A stretch of DNA of 64,000 bases from Oligoflexus sp. (GTDB taxonomy: Bacteria; Bdellovibrionota_B; Oligoflexia; Oligoflexales; Oligoflexaceae), in the NCBI GenBank assembly GCA_014378195.1, contig JACMOC010000059.1, positions 1 through 64,000 of the forward strand, given 5' to 3'. Shown here one piece after another: positions 27,785-37,372 of this stretch. The translations under genes and the position numbers were made by a program. The notes below the pieces were generated by a model, which saw only the letters and a list, made by a program, of their open reading frames with translations, searched no databases and was not told where the DNA came from. The number at the start of each line of letters is the position of its first letter. Position 1 is the stretch's first letter.

Positions 27785-29068
27785 ATGCACAATTTCTCGG
27801 ATTACCCTCGTAGACTGTTAATCACTACGAGCCTCACCTTCAGCTTTCTTGGCCTTACCACTGTGTCCGCGTGCAATTTTTCAAAATCTCATTCCGATAT
27901 CAAAGACGCGGCTCAGACGCCGGTCGAGGTTTTGGTCTCTAGCCATCTCATCGCAAGTCTTGACAAAGCGATGCTGACGCAAAAATTAAATGGTTCGGGT
28001 ATCACAGCACTCAATGGCGTAAGAATATATCAGGTAAGTTATAATACGCTTAGTTTTGATCACACCCCTATTCGCGCATCGGGGATCGTGTTGATTCCGG
28101 ATTCAGGCGCTTCGTCCTATCCATGGATCTCTTTGCAACATGCGACTCTCACGAAAAAAGCCGATGCTCCCAGTATGAATCCGCGCGAGGGTCTGGCTGA
28201 TTCGTCACAGGGATTTGTCACCGTCGTAGCCGACTATCTAGGTTACGGCGATTCTGCTCAAATCTATCATCCGTACATTCTCGAAAATGGTTATTCGGCT
28301 CCGGGAATCGATATTCTCCGAGCCGCGCGCGAACTCACGGAGACCCAAAACATCAATCTCACCACCCTTTTCCTGAAAGGTTATTCGGAGGGAGGGTATG
28401 CGACTGCGTCTCTGCAAAAAGCGCTTGAATCCCTGGGCACAAATGAATTTTCGATCCGTGCCTCATCGGCCTCAGCTGGTCCGCTCGACGTTGAAAAAAC
28501 AGGTGTATTGGTCGTTCAGGCTGCTTCTATTGATCCGGCCAACATCCCCTTTCTTATCCTTGCCTACGATCACTGGCTGACGGGCGATAGCATGCCTTTA
28601 TCCTCGATTTTTGTGCCGAGCATAGAGGCTGTTACTCACGCATTGGATGGAAGATATACATCGACTGAAATAGCCCAACAATTGCCCACAACGACGCGCG
28701 TACTTTTTAAAGAAAGTTTTGTAAACGACTTCATTTCCGCAACGCCGATACTTCCTGAGGCAGTCCAACTTCACCAGCTCTTAAAAAGCCAAAGCCTCCT
28801 GACGAACTGGGCTCCCAAATCTCCGACGCGCATATACCACTGTATTGACGATGAAGAAGTTCCGGTTGCTGTTACCATCGAGGCTACTGCGATCTATAAA
28901 GCAGCAGGCGCCCCTGTGGAGTCTGTTCTTATACCGAGCCCTGATCCAAGCAAACCCTATACGCATGGCACATGCCCGGCGATATTTGCTCCTTTAGCGT
29001 GGTTTCGCCAAATCTTAGCTCAGGATCAAGCACTGGCGATGTCAAAGACGTCTGCAAAGACTCCCTGA
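27785..29068 (+). CDS. lipoprotein alpha/beta hydrolase, secretory-lipase-like
   Basis: 427 residues. The signal ends LTTVSAC (lipoprotein). The body has the LIP-type alpha/beta-hydrolase pattern: ASGIVLIPDSG, VTVVADYLGYGDS, the nucleophile elbow LKGYSEGGYAT (GxSxG), and the late THGTCP His. It probably hydrolyses lipids or esters at the cell surface. TGAAAGGAATTTGTC lies before the ATG. It is monocistronic. Confidence 0.8.
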   Translation: MHNFSDYPRRLLITTSLTFSFLGLTTVSACNFSKSHSDIKDAAQTPVEVLVSSHLIASLDKAMLTQKLNGSGITALNGVRIYQVSYNTLSFDHTPIRASGIVLIPDSGASSYPWISLQHATLTKKADAPSMNPREGLADSSQGFVTVVADYLGYGDSAQIYHPYILENGYSAPGIDILRAARELTETQNINLTTLFLKGYSEGGYATASLQKALESLGTNEFSIRASSASAGPLDVEKTGVLVVQAASIDPANIPFLILAYDHWLTGDSMPLSSIFVPSIEAVTHALDGRYTSTEIAQQLPTTTRVLFKESFVNDFISATPILPEAVQLHQLLKSQSLLTNWAPKSPTRIYHCIDDEEVPVAVTIEATAIYKAAGAPVESVLIPSPDPSKPYTHGTCPAIFAPLAWFRQILAQDQALAMSKTSAKTP

Positions 29069-29299
29069 AAAAAGCCACTGCGGTGATCTCCTACGAGTCA
29101 AATCGACGAGAGCAGTGTAATACGCTATATATTTCGCTAAATTACTCCTAAGTAACCGATATCGTATGGCTTTCTACACAGTTTTCCCCATAATTCCGGC
29201 CTTTGTCATGTCGATCTCTCCCCCACTTGTGATACCTCCTCCTAAGGGCCGTGCGAGAGCCTTAGTGAATTACGGAAGTAATAGTTGAGGAAACCACTT

Positions 29300-30466
29300 A
29301 TGGAAATCGACAACAAAAAAGTGCTGACTTTAAAGGATCAAGCAGGACAGAGCATGCCTCCTAACCTCAAGGTCGACCTTAACATTCCGATCAAAACGGT
29401 CTTCAAACTTCTGGCGATAGCGCTGCTTGTTTATGCGCTTATAGCTCTGACGCCCATTATCGTGACTATCTTCGTTGCCACGATGGTTGCTGTGACCCTC
29501 CATCCCCTTATATTGCAGCTTGAAAGCCGTCGTTTCCCCAGTTGGGTGGGCCTCTCCATCGTTGTGTGTGGTATATTTTTATCTCTCGCTTTGATTTTTA
29601 CGATGATACTACCGCCGCTCATCGAGCAAGGAACTTTGCTGATGAACAATATGCCCGAGCTCAAACAATCAGTCCTTACCCATATCCCACAGTCCGGCCC
29701 ACTTCACGAAATGGCAACAAGTGCATTAAGTGAACTCGCGAAAACCGATGCTTCAAAAATCGTTACGCCACTCGTATCATTCGGTCAAATTGCTATTGGC
29801 GGTTTTGCCGAACTCTTTTTGATCTTTATTTTTACGATCTATCTCTTGGCTGACGGTCCGAGGGCCTTGCGCTGGGTGCTTGACTTTTTCTCTGTGGAAA
29901 AACACGACAAACTGAAAGAAACGGCTAGCGAAACCTCCAAGGTAATCTCGGCTTATGTCGCTGGTCAGTTGATCACGTGTTTGATATGTGGGGCATACAC
30001 TCTAACAGTTTTATCTATCCTTCATGTGCCTGCAGCTTTGATGTTAGCAACCATTGCAGCCGTATTTGATATTCTTCCGGTCTTAGGCTTTTTCCTGGCT
30101 GCCGTGCCAGCCGTCATCCTCGGTCTGACGATTTCTCCTTTGACGGGCGTTCTCGTTGTCGCCCTCTACATCCTCTACCACGCTCTTGAAAATTATATTT
30201 TGATCCCCAAGATTTACGGAAATCGTTTGCGCCTCTCCGACCTCGTGGTTCTAACATCGCTCATCGCGGCGGGCACCCTCGGTGGTATCATTGGAGCCAT
30301 CGTAATTTTACCCCTTGTTGCGTCCTATCCCATTATCGAAAGAATCTGGCTTGTTGATTATCTCGGTAAAGGCGTCGTTAAAAAGCACCACGAATCCACG
30401 CCTGGTCGCGATGAATCGAAAACGTTCCCAGGGCCGGACCAGAGCACAGCACCCAGTCTTAATTAA
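29300..30466 (+). CDS. AI-2E family transporter (TqsA/PerM type)
   Basis: 388 residues from ATG 29300, which follows TGAGGAAACCACTT; the frame is open 15 bases further to a TTG that I do not prefer. Eight hydrophobic segments, with the conserved ISAYVAGQLITCLICGAYT and PVLGFFLAAVPAVILGL, and the AGTLGGIIGAIVILPLVA C-terminal block. Members export small molecules or act as Na/H antiporters. Signal export is not shown here. A weak hairpin follows. Confidence 0.9.
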   Translation: MEIDNKKVLTLKDQAGQSMPPNLKVDLNIPIKTVFKLLAIALLVYALIALTPIIVTIFVATMVAVTLHPLILQLESRRFPSWVGLSIVVCGIFLSLALIFTMILPPLIEQGTLLMNNMPELKQSVLTHIPQSGPLHEMATSALSELAKTDASKIVTPLVSFGQIAIGGFAELFLIFIFTIYLLADGPRALRWVLDFFSVEKHDKLKETASETSKVISAYVAGQLITCLICGAYTLTVLSILHVPAALMLATIAAVFDILPVLGFFLAAVPAVILGLTISPLTGVLVVALYILYHALENYILIPKIYGNRLRLSDLVVLTSLIAAGTLGGIIGAIVILPLVASYPIIERIWLVDYLGKGVVKKHHESTPGRDESKTFPGPDQSTAPSLN

Positions 30467-30493
30467 GCGCTAAACCATCAGGATTTTTCACTC

Positions 30494-30517
30494 CTCCCGC
30501 CTCTAAAGAAGCGGGAG
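30494..30517 (+). terminator. weak terminator-like hairpin after the AI-2E gene
   Basis: CTCCCGC and GCGGGAG pair over a 10-base loop, followed by AGTTT. The stem is GC-rich but the T run is poor. Confidence 0.4.
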
Positions 30518-30608
30518 AGTTTCCATGCCACTCCAGCGGATTGCGTCCGCATGGCTTCAGTGTTACGTCTTAGGGCTATAAGCACAGTGTAAGCGAGGCT
30601 ATCCCTCT

Positions 30609-32006
30609 ATGAATTCCCACGATATGAGCGAAAAAAAAGGCAAAGCGGTTTTAGTTGCTTTGCAGCTTCCCGGCGTGTCCGACGAAGAACATAAAGGTTC
30701 GTTGGACGAGCTTGGACGTCTGACCGAAACTCTCGGATTTGAAGTGGTCGGTCGCGTTTCTCAAAAAAGAAAAAGCGCATCGACCGCTGCTATATTAGGC
30801 TCGGGCAAACTCAAAGAACTTGCCGCCTACACAGGTGGGCGAGGAGTCGTTGAGCGCTTTAAAAAGCCAGGAAACAAAGCCGATCACGAAGAACTTAACG
30901 AAGACTACGAAGACTACGATATCGCCTCGGATGACGAATTTGAAGACGACGAACTCGACGAAGGTCTCGTCATCAAACAACAGGCTGGCATTGTCATATT
31001 TGATCATGAACTCAGCCCGACCCAGCTTAAGAATCTCGAAGATGTAACAGGTGTGGAAGTCCTGGATCGGACTGGCGTCATACTCGAGATCTTTAGTCGC
31101 CATGCAAAAAGCCGCGAAGCGCGCCTTCAGGTCGAGATCGCTAAGTTAGGTTACCTTGCGCCGAGACTCCGCCTCTCCAAGGTAGGGGGGGATAGACAAG
31201 GTGGAGGTATTGGCGCAAAAGGTGCAGGCGAAAGTGCGCACGAACTCGATAAACGCCGTATTCGCGATCGTATTGCAGAGCTGAAAACTCAGCTTGACGC
31301 TATTCGTAACGAACAAAACAACCGACGATCGAGCCGCCGGGAATCGCCATGTGTTGCGCTTGTTGGATATACAAACGCGGGCAAGTCGTCTCTCATGCGC
31401 GCGCTGACCGGCAGCGAAGTCCTTGTAGCGGACAAACTTTTTGCAACTCTCGACACGACCGTGCGTGCTATGTACCCGGAATCATTCCCGCGTGTACTCG
31501 TCTCAGACACTGTCGGTTTCATCAAGAAACTCCCGCATGACCTCGTGGCTTCATTCCGATCGACGCTCGACGAGGCTCTCAATGCCTCGCTACTCCTTTT
31601 TACGGTTGATGCTTCTGACCCCAATTTTCGCTCGCAACTGGAAGTCACCCGGACTGTATTGAGAGAAATCGGCGCTGATGATCAGGATCAGTTCATTATA
31701 CTGAACAAGGTTGATAACCTCACAGACCTTGAGATTCGTGCATTGCGCATGGAGTTTCCGCAAGCCATCATGATTTCGACTCGACGTCCAGAAGACATCA
31801 AGAGGGTTCGTGATCTTGTGCTCGGCTTTTTTGAGAAAGATATGATCGAAGAGAAATTTCTCGTCCCCTACTCAAAAGGCAAGCTCACAGGCCCTATTCA
31901 CGAGAAAGCCCGGGTATTGAGTGAAGACTTTGAAGACGAAGGCACCGTGATGCATCTTAGGGCAAACAAAGAATTTATCGATTGGCTTCGTAAACAGCTC
32001 AGTTAA
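30609..32006 (+). CDS. hflX: GTPase HflX with an acidic insertion
   Basis: 465 residues. The N-terminal HflX domain ends in the Gly-rich GGDRQGGGIGAKGAGESAHE and is followed by the G domain: GYTNAGKSS (P loop, about residue 253), DTVGFIKKLP (G3) and NKVD (G4). HflX binds 50S subunits and rescues or splits stalled or hibernating ribosomes. Residues about 92-119 form a very acidic stretch (NEDYEDYDIASDDEFEDDE) inside the N-terminal domain, which I do not know from standard HflX. A bidirectional terminator separates it from exbD. Confidence 0.93.
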   Translation: MNSHDMSEKKGKAVLVALQLPGVSDEEHKGSLDELGRLTETLGFEVVGRVSQKRKSASTAAILGSGKLKELAAYTGGRGVVERFKKPGNKADHEELNEDYEDYDIASDDEFEDDELDEGLVIKQQAGIVIFDHELSPTQLKNLEDVTGVEVLDRTGVILEIFSRHAKSREARLQVEIAKLGYLAPRLRLSKVGGDRQGGGIGAKGAGESAHELDKRRIRDRIAELKTQLDAIRNEQNNRRSSRRESPCVALVGYTNAGKSSLMRALTGSEVLVADKLFATLDTTVRAMYPESFPRVLVSDTVGFIKKLPHDLVASFRSTLDEALNASLLLFTVDASDPNFRSQLEVTRTVLREIGADDQDQFIILNKVDNLTDLEIRALRMEFPQAIMISTRRPEDIKRVRDLVLGFFEKDMIEEKFLVPYSKGKLTGPIHEKARVLSEDFEDEGTVMHLRANKEFIDWLRKQLS

Positions 32007-32018
32007 AAGCCTTAGACA

Positions 32019-32055
32019 AAAAAGCCTGTTTCCGTGATGGAAGCAGGCTTTTTCT
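32019..32055. terminator. bidirectional terminator between hflX and exbD
   Basis: AAAAAGCCTG and CAGGCTTTTT pair around an inner TTCC/GGAA stem and GTGAT loop. It has T runs in both directions and serves both convergent genes. Confidence 0.9.
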
Positions 32056-32077
32056 ATGAAGATAAGGATAAAACTAT

Positions 32078-32539
32078 TTATTTTGCGGCTGGCGCAGCAG
32101 CTGGAGCGGCGCCAGGTGCGGGCACTGGATCAGTCGTAAGAGCAAAGTCAACGATCTGATTTTTGCGAATCACATCGATCACCTTGATAACCAAAGCGTA
32201 AGGGGTCGTCTGATCGGCAGCGATAACAGCCGATAGAGCTGTCCCTGGCCTTTTCGCCTTCGCTTCCGCAATTTTCCCCGCGACTTCGTCGAGAGTAATC
32301 ACGTTGCTGTCGAGGTAGAGCTTGCCTTCTTTGTCCAGAGCAAAGCTCATAGGTTTGTCATTCGGATCGATTGGTGCTGACGACTCGGCTTCTGGCAATT
32401 TAAGATCAAGCGCTTTGTTGGCGATGAAAGTTGCAGTTACCATAAAAACGATCAAAAGTACGAGCATGATGTCGACAAGAGGGGTGACGTTAATACCCGA
32501 AATGCCTTCGTCATCATTATCTGAAATTCCACCTGCCAT
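32078..32539 (-). CDS. exbD: ExbD/TolR biopolymer transport protein
   Basis: 153 residues. The single N-terminal helix carries INVTPLVDIMLVLLIVFMVTA with the essential membrane Asp of ExbD/TolR, followed by a periplasmic domain and an Ala/Pro-rich tail. It works with ExbB as a proton-driven stator that energises a TonB protein. Third gene of the tonB-exbB-exbD operon, 35 bases after exbB. Confidence 0.92.
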   Translation of the reverse strand: MAGGISDNDDEGISGINVTPLVDIMLVLLIVFMVTATFIANKALDLKLPEAESSAPIDPNDKPMSFALDKEGKLYLDSNVITLDEVAGKIAEAKAKRPGTALSAVIAADQTTPYALVIKVIDVIRKNQIVDFALTTDPVPAPGAAPAAAPAAK

Positions 32540-32574
32540 TGCTCGATCTCCCCTAAACGACTTCTTTTTATTAC

Positions 32575-33240
32575 TTATGATTGAACCGAGCGAAAATCGT
32601 CGCCCACTCCAGCCGCAAGCGTGTTGGCCATCGCCTGAGCATCGGTTGTCAAAACTTTGATTTGTCTTTGGAAATAGTTGAACGCGATAACTGCTGGAAT
32701 AGCCACAAGTAGGCCGACCGCTGTTGCTACAAGAGCCTCAGAAATACCCGCCATAACTACAGTTGCGCCACCAGCTGGGTTGGAACCCAAGTCGTGGAAT
32801 GCCTTGATGATACCCAAAACCGTACCGAGGAGGCCGATGAAGGGAGCGTTGTTACCAAGGGTCGAAAGAACCACGAGGCCGCGGTCAAGAAACTTACGTT
32901 TGCGAAGCAAAAATGCCTGCATAGCTTCTTGCATGGAGCTCAGACCGTTGTCGCGATGCTCGATGCCTTCAAGAACTATATTAGCTTCGACACTTTGAGG
33001 GTGTTGATTGCAGATGTCTGCAACTGCTTTGAAATCACGAGCTTTGAGCGCGCGGTAGATTTTTTCGATGGTTTCTTTGTCGAGGTTTTTCTGGCGAGTA
33101 AAGTACCAGAGACGTTCCAGACCAATAGCGATAGAAACGACACTCAGAACGATTAGAAGCCAGAGAATCCACTCTGTTCCCAACAATGTCATATTCAAAA
33201 GTTCGTTAACAATATTGAAACCGTGTTCTTGAGTGCCCAT
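32575..33240 (-). CDS. exbB: MotA/TolQ/ExbB proton-channel protein
   Basis: 221 residues from ATG 33240, preceded by AGGAACGAGGTTCC. Three membrane segments; the family block LGNNAPFIGLLGTVLGIIKAF and the downstream GISEALVATAVGLLVAIPAVIAFN are both present. ExbB forms the pentamer through which protons drive ExbD and TonB. Located between tonB and exbD. Whether it serves TonB-dependent receptors or another envelope function cannot be told from the sequence; the TonB gene next to it favours the former. Confidence 0.92.
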   Translation of the reverse strand: MGTQEHGFNIVNELLNMTLLGTEWILWLLIVLSVVSIAIGLERLWYFTRQKNLDKETIEKIYRALKARDFKAVADICNQHPQSVEANIVLEGIEHRDNGLSSMQEAMQAFLLRKRKFLDRGLVVLSTLGNNAPFIGLLGTVLGIIKAFHDLGSNPAGGATVVMAGISEALVATAVGLLVAIPAVIAFNYFQRQIKVLTTDAQAMANTLAAGVGDDFRSVQS

Positions 33241-33329
33241 GGAACCTCGTTCCTTTCGTACGTAAAAGTTAAGACTTGGTACAGTCACAATGCAAAAGAA
33301 ACGCATTGCGACTGAAATCGACTAGAGAA

Positions 33330-34061
33330 TCATTCGCCACTAAGTTTGAAGTCGATACGGACTTCTTTGCCTAGAATTTTAGTCGGAACACCGCTCACCA
33401 GACGAGGTGTGTAGCGCCATTTCCTTACCGCATTTTTTGCTTCTTTTTCAAACAAATTGCGCGGTTCAGCTTTGATGACTTCGATGTTTTCCGCTTTGCC
33501 TTCCTCGCTGATGTCAAATTTCAGAAGGACGTACCCTTCCACACCTTTAACACGAGCTTCCTGAGGGAAAGTCGGAGGAATTTTTTCGATCGGTTCGGCA
33601 TTGGATGTAACGCCAGCATCGCCCTGACCATCAGTCGTGCTGAAACCTTCTCCAACAACCCCACCCGTCTTATCGTCGCCAAAGCTTTGAGGCCCAGCAT
33701 TTTCTTGAGGAGTCTCTTGGGGAGCTTCCTTTTCGACAGGCTTAGTGTTGATCACCTTGTGATCGGGTTTCGGTTTTGGCTTTACGTCAGGTTTCGGTTT
33801 TGCAACTTCGACCGCTTTTGCCACTGCAGCAGGATTGCCGTTCGGATTCGAAAAAATTCGAACCTTCGCGACAATCTTCTTCACTTCGGCATGAGGCACA
33901 ACAACAGTGTCCCGTGTCATTATCCACAGGGTTCCGAAGTGAGCCGCGACCGACAGCACAACTGCCACCCAGACGAAATGCTCGTCCAGAAAGCGTAGAG
34001 TCTTAGAACTTTTCATAAACGGCTCAGGTCGCAAACTAAGATTTATTGTTTCGATATCCAT
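33330..34061 (-). CDS. tonB: TonB family energy transducer
   Basis: 243 residues from ATG 34061 (GAGGAAGCAGAAGTTA upstream). One membrane helix (FVWVAVVLSVAAHFGTLWI with the conserved His in AAHF), a Pro/Lys-rich spacer (KPKPDVKPKPKPDH) and a TonB_C domain: PTFPQEARVKGVEGYVLLKF, KWRYTPRLVSGVP. It transmits proton-motive force from ExbBD to outer-membrane receptors. First gene of the operon. Confidence 0.92.
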   Translation of the reverse strand: MDIETINLSLRPEPFMKSSKTLRFLDEHFVWVAVVLSVAAHFGTLWIMTRDTVVVPHAEVKKIVAKVRIFSNPNGNPAAVAKAVEVAKPKPDVKPKPKPDHKVINTKPVEKEAPQETPQENAGPQSFGDDKTGGVVGEGFSTTDGQGDAGVTSNAEPIEKIPPTFPQEARVKGVEGYVLLKFDISEEGKAENIEVIKAEPRNLFEKEAKNAVRKWRYTPRLVSGVPTKILGKEVRIDFKLSGE

Positions 34062-34376
34062 TAACTTCTGCTTCCTCACAGTAGGCGGCAAGCACTATGT
34101 TGTGGATGATTCTCCTCAGGAAAAGTCACATTTGCAGCCAAGAAATGCAATTAAATTTTGATCTTTTTTTCTTTTTTTTTTTACAAAACCACTATTTTAA
34201 CCATAAAAACGTACCTTGACTGGCTTTGACTTACCTGTAATTTGCGTTAAATGCCAATTGGGCATTGCGCAATTTTTCTCTTAAACTGACGCTACTTAGC
34301 TGAAAATGTCTTTTTACACAGTCGGCTGACATCCCGTATCATGCGCTTTTCGCATCTGTCAGAGGAGGGCAGTCTC

Positions 34377-35291
34377 GTGAGCCATCACAAAAAAATGAGA
34401 AGTTTCTGGGTAATGTCGATCGTCATCGCTCTCGCGATACTGCTGCGTCATCAGACGCAGAATCCAAACGTTCCAATCCAAAGTGCTCACCGTGATCACT
34501 CGAGAGTTAGCACCGTGGAGAAAACAGGGACCACAACTTCGCCCGCAAACCCACGCCCACCAAAGAACTCGTTAACCGTCGATGAACCTTCGCTCCCATC
34601 ACCTTCACCACGAATACATGATTTCGATGGAGCAAAAACGCAACTAAAAAAACTCTTTTCTCGTGGTCGTGAATTTTATTGTAACTGCAGCTACGATTTC
34701 ACAAGGACGCCGATGGTGGACCCTAGCTCATGTGGTCTTGTGTCCAAGTCACCCCGCGCGAAACGTATTGAATGGGAACATGTGGTTCCTGCTAGCTACT
34801 TCGGGAAGCAATTCGTCGAGTGGCGGAAAGGCGATGTAAGCTGCACAGGGCGTGCAACACGTGGCCGTGAATGCGCGCGCCGAGCCTCGCCAGCCTTTCG
34901 GCAGATCGAGTCTGATATGTACAACCTCGTCCCGGCTGTTGGTGAGCTTAATAGGGCCCGTGGTGATTCGAGCTACGGAATCATTCCGGGTGAGCCGCGA
35001 GAGTTCGGCGCGTGTGATTTCGAAACTTTTTCGAAAATCACTGAGCCGCGTCCCGAAATACGCGGCGACATCGCTCGCATCTATTTTTATATGGACGTAC
35101 GTTATCCGCAGTTTCAGATAGTCAATAGTATGAACCAGAATATGCTCGAAGAATGGGCAGAGGCTGATCCAATCGATCAAGCGGAAGCGACAAGACTCCA
35201 AAAAATCGAAGACATTCAGGGAAATTCCTTCTTCATCGGCCGCCTTGCAAAGTTGGCTCAAGGCGGGAAGAATATGACGCAAAGACATTAG
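34377..35291 (+). CDS. endonuclease I (EndA/NucM family)
   Basis: I place the start at GTG 34377 because AGGAGGG lies 7 bases upstream; an ATG 36 bases earlier lacks such a site. A hydrophobic signal or anchor (about residues 9-22) is followed by a linker and the nuclease: FYCNCSYDF, RIEWEHVVPASYFGKQF (catalytic His), YNLVPAVGELNRARGD, the YGIIPG segment, and ARIYFYM. These are EndA/NucM motifs of periplasmic or secreted Mg-dependent nucleases that degrade DNA and RNA. Convergent with murJ, 4 bases apart. Confidence 0.9.
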   Translation: MSHHKKMRSFWVMSIVIALAILLRHQTQNPNVPIQSAHRDHSRVSTVEKTGTTTSPANPRPPKNSLTVDEPSLPSPSPRIHDFDGAKTQLKKLFSRGREFYCNCSYDFTRTPMVDPSSCGLVSKSPRAKRIEWEHVVPASYFGKQFVEWRKGDVSCTGRATRGRECARRASPAFRQIESDMYNLVPAVGELNRARGDSSYGIIPGEPREFGACDFETFSKITEPRPEIRGDIARIYFYMDVRYPQFQIVNSMNQNMLEEWAEADPIDQAEATRLQKIEDIQGNSFFIGRLAKLAQGGKNMTQRH

Positions 35292-35295
35292 ATTT

Positions 35296-36927
35296 TTATT
35301 TGCTGAGTTTTAACTTTCTCAGCACCTTTTTGATGAGGCCGCGCCCTTCGCCTACATCGAAAAGAGCCGTTTCACCCATATAAATAAGGCCGTAAACACC
35401 GAGAACGATAGGTCCGTTCACGAGGGGGTGGATCGCTGGCAAAAGTAGCTTCAAACCATAGGCTATCCCGCTCGCAGCGAGAGCCATCGTCCAAAGCTTG
35501 GCTAAAAAACTACGGGGTACAAGAACAGGGCCGATCTTCAACACGAGAGATCGACGAAGGAGTATATACTCCACCCACCCGCCAAAACCTGCCGTTGCGG
35601 TTAGGGCAGCCGTCCCAATAACTTCAGACCATCCCCAATAATTGCGCAGCTGTACGGCGAAAATATAACCAAGAACCCCTGTGATTGACACGCGTATAAT
35701 CGCAAATTTTACCGGCGTACGGCTGTCCTTGAGGGCGTAAAATGTACTTGAAAACAACCGACCCTGTGTCTGGGCTAGCAGCCCGAACGTTGAGCCGGCG
35801 AGTATCGTCCATACGATGATGACGTCTTTCGCTTGAAATCGTCCTGTCATTAAAACGGTTGCTGTTACCACATCGCCTAAAACGAGAAAGGCCACAACCG
35901 AAGGGATCACAAAAAAAGTGACTCGCTTCAGACTTGTCGCGAGCTGATCGCGCAGTACGCTGTGAATTTCGTCGCTGGTACCGACTATCGATGACATCGC
36001 GGGAAGCTGGGCTGCGGATATCGACATTGCGAAGAGCGATATGGGAAGAAGATACAATTGCTGGGCATAACCAAGCGCTGCAACCATGGGCGCACTTAAC
36101 AAACTCGCAATGCTCGCATCGATCCACGCGCTGATCTGGATGACCCCGCGGCTCAAAACCACCGGGAAGAAATTCCGTATCACAGTTCGGACTTCAGGGC
36201 TGCGGATGGAAATGCGGAAGCGGAGAAACTGCGACAGTCGCATTGCTTTTGGCAACTGAACAAGAAACTGCAGAAGACACCCGACGAGTGTGCCCCATGT
36301 TATCTGAAGAGCCAGATCCATTTGATTCGGAATTGGCACAAACCATCCCTGTCCAAACACGATCAATGCCACGATGATGGAAATATTCCAGACAACCGGT
36401 GCAGCATAGGCGAGCAGGAATTGTTTATGGCTGTTCAGAACCGCGAGGCACCAGGCCGATAAAACAAGGAGGGCGGCGCCCGGAAATAGGATTTGAACGA
36501 TATGAATCGTCAGTTCACGTGTCTCTCCAACAAAACCCGGGGCTAGAATATCGATCAGCACACGACTGCTGAGCACACCGATGCCGGCAAATACCGTCAC
36601 GACTATTCCAAGAATAGAACCGATCGTTTCAGCAACCTCGACCGCCTCTTCATTCCGTCCCTCTGCCCGAAGGCGTGCATAGACGGGAATAAAAGACGCC
36701 GACATGATTCCTTCACCGAATAGATTCTGCAAAAAATTAGGAATCTTCATTGCTGCGCTGTATGCCCCTGCCGCCTCGGAATTGCCGAGATAAGCAGCAA
36801 AAAAGCGCGTTCTTATCAATCCTGCCAAGCGCGAGAGCAGAATTCCTGCTGCAACAGCCAGGGACGCGAGGGAACGGTTTTCTTTTGACGAATCAGGCTT
36901 ATTCACGGGACAAAGATCCTTTTCCAC
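35296..36927 (-). CDS. murJ: lipid II flippase MurJ
   Basis: 543 residues with about 14 membrane helices. SRLAGLIRTRFFAAYLG, the IPNFLQNLFGEGIMSASFIPVYA block, and PGF near LAPGFVGE are invariant MurJ/MviN features. It moves lipid II across the inner membrane for peptidoglycan synthesis. The gene is isolated here, convergent with the nuclease gene. Confidence 0.94.
   Translation of the reverse strand: MEKDLCPVNKPDSSKENRSLASLAVAAGILLSRLAGLIRTRFFAAYLGNSEAAGAYSAAMKIPNFLQNLFGEGIMSASFIPVYARLRAEGRNEEAVEVAETIGSILGIVVTVFAGIGVLSSRVLIDILAPGFVGETRELTIHIVQILFPGAALLVLSAWCLAVLNSHKQFLLAYAAPVVWNISIIVALIVFGQGWFVPIPNQMDLALQITWGTLVGCLLQFLVQLPKAMRLSQFLRFRISIRSPEVRTVIRNFFPVVLSRGVIQISAWIDASIASLLSAPMVAALGYAQQLYLLPISLFAMSISAAQLPAMSSIVGTSDEIHSVLRDQLATSLKRVTFFVIPSVVAFLVLGDVVTATVLMTGRFQAKDVIIVWTILAGSTFGLLAQTQGRLFSSTFYALKDSRTPVKFAIIRVSITGVLGYIFAVQLRNYWGWSEVIGTAALTATAGFGGWVEYILLRRSLVLKIGPVLVPRSFLAKLWTMALAASGIAYGLKLLLPAIHPLVNGPIVLGVYGLIYMGETALFDVGEGRGLIKKVLRKLKLSK
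35301..35324 (+). terminator. possible terminator of the endonuclease gene inside the murJ 3' end
   Basis: TGCTGAG and CTCAGCA pair over a 10-base loop, followed by CCTTTTT, just after the endonuclease stop codon. It overlaps the last codons of murJ. Confidence 0.4.
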
Positions 36928-37372
36928 TTGAAGCGTGGGTGGTCATTGTTTGAAAAAGGGTAACCTCTGTTATAGGGGACTGGGCGGGAAGATTCCATGG
37001 GCAAGGCAAAATTCATCGGAGGTTTTACGCTTGAAAGCGAAAAAAAGAAGCCCCCTCGCGCTGCGAAGGAGCCCCCATGGCCTTAGTATGAGACCGTACG
37101 TCAGTCGTTTTCGTCCTTATTGCTCTTTAGAAAGTGCCCAAACGAGGAGTTTTTCAAGAGAGTCTCAAAGACTTGAGTAATATATTGATAATAGATATCA
37201 CTATCACTTACAAGGTTTTTTTACTGGCACGTTTATGCCTACCCTTCTGACATGCGCTATAATAGGAAGAAACCAGTTCCTATTGTATTCTACCCTCGCA
37301 TTTTAATGTGATTTCAATGACCTACAAGCGTATTCACGCGGTGCGTCATCTATCGTAGATTAGGAGAAACAG
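36928..37372. other. divergent intergenic region, no gene seen
   Basis: 445 bases between murJ and a lipoprotein gene on the other strand. The right half is AT-rich with a TATAAT at 37258-37263 but no convincing -35 box. Nothing in it resembles a known RNA gene. Confidence 0.4.

Noticed and set aside
36928-37372. Possible structured RNA in the divergent region by murJ.
   Set aside because: No known RNA motif or convincing long stem could be seen.
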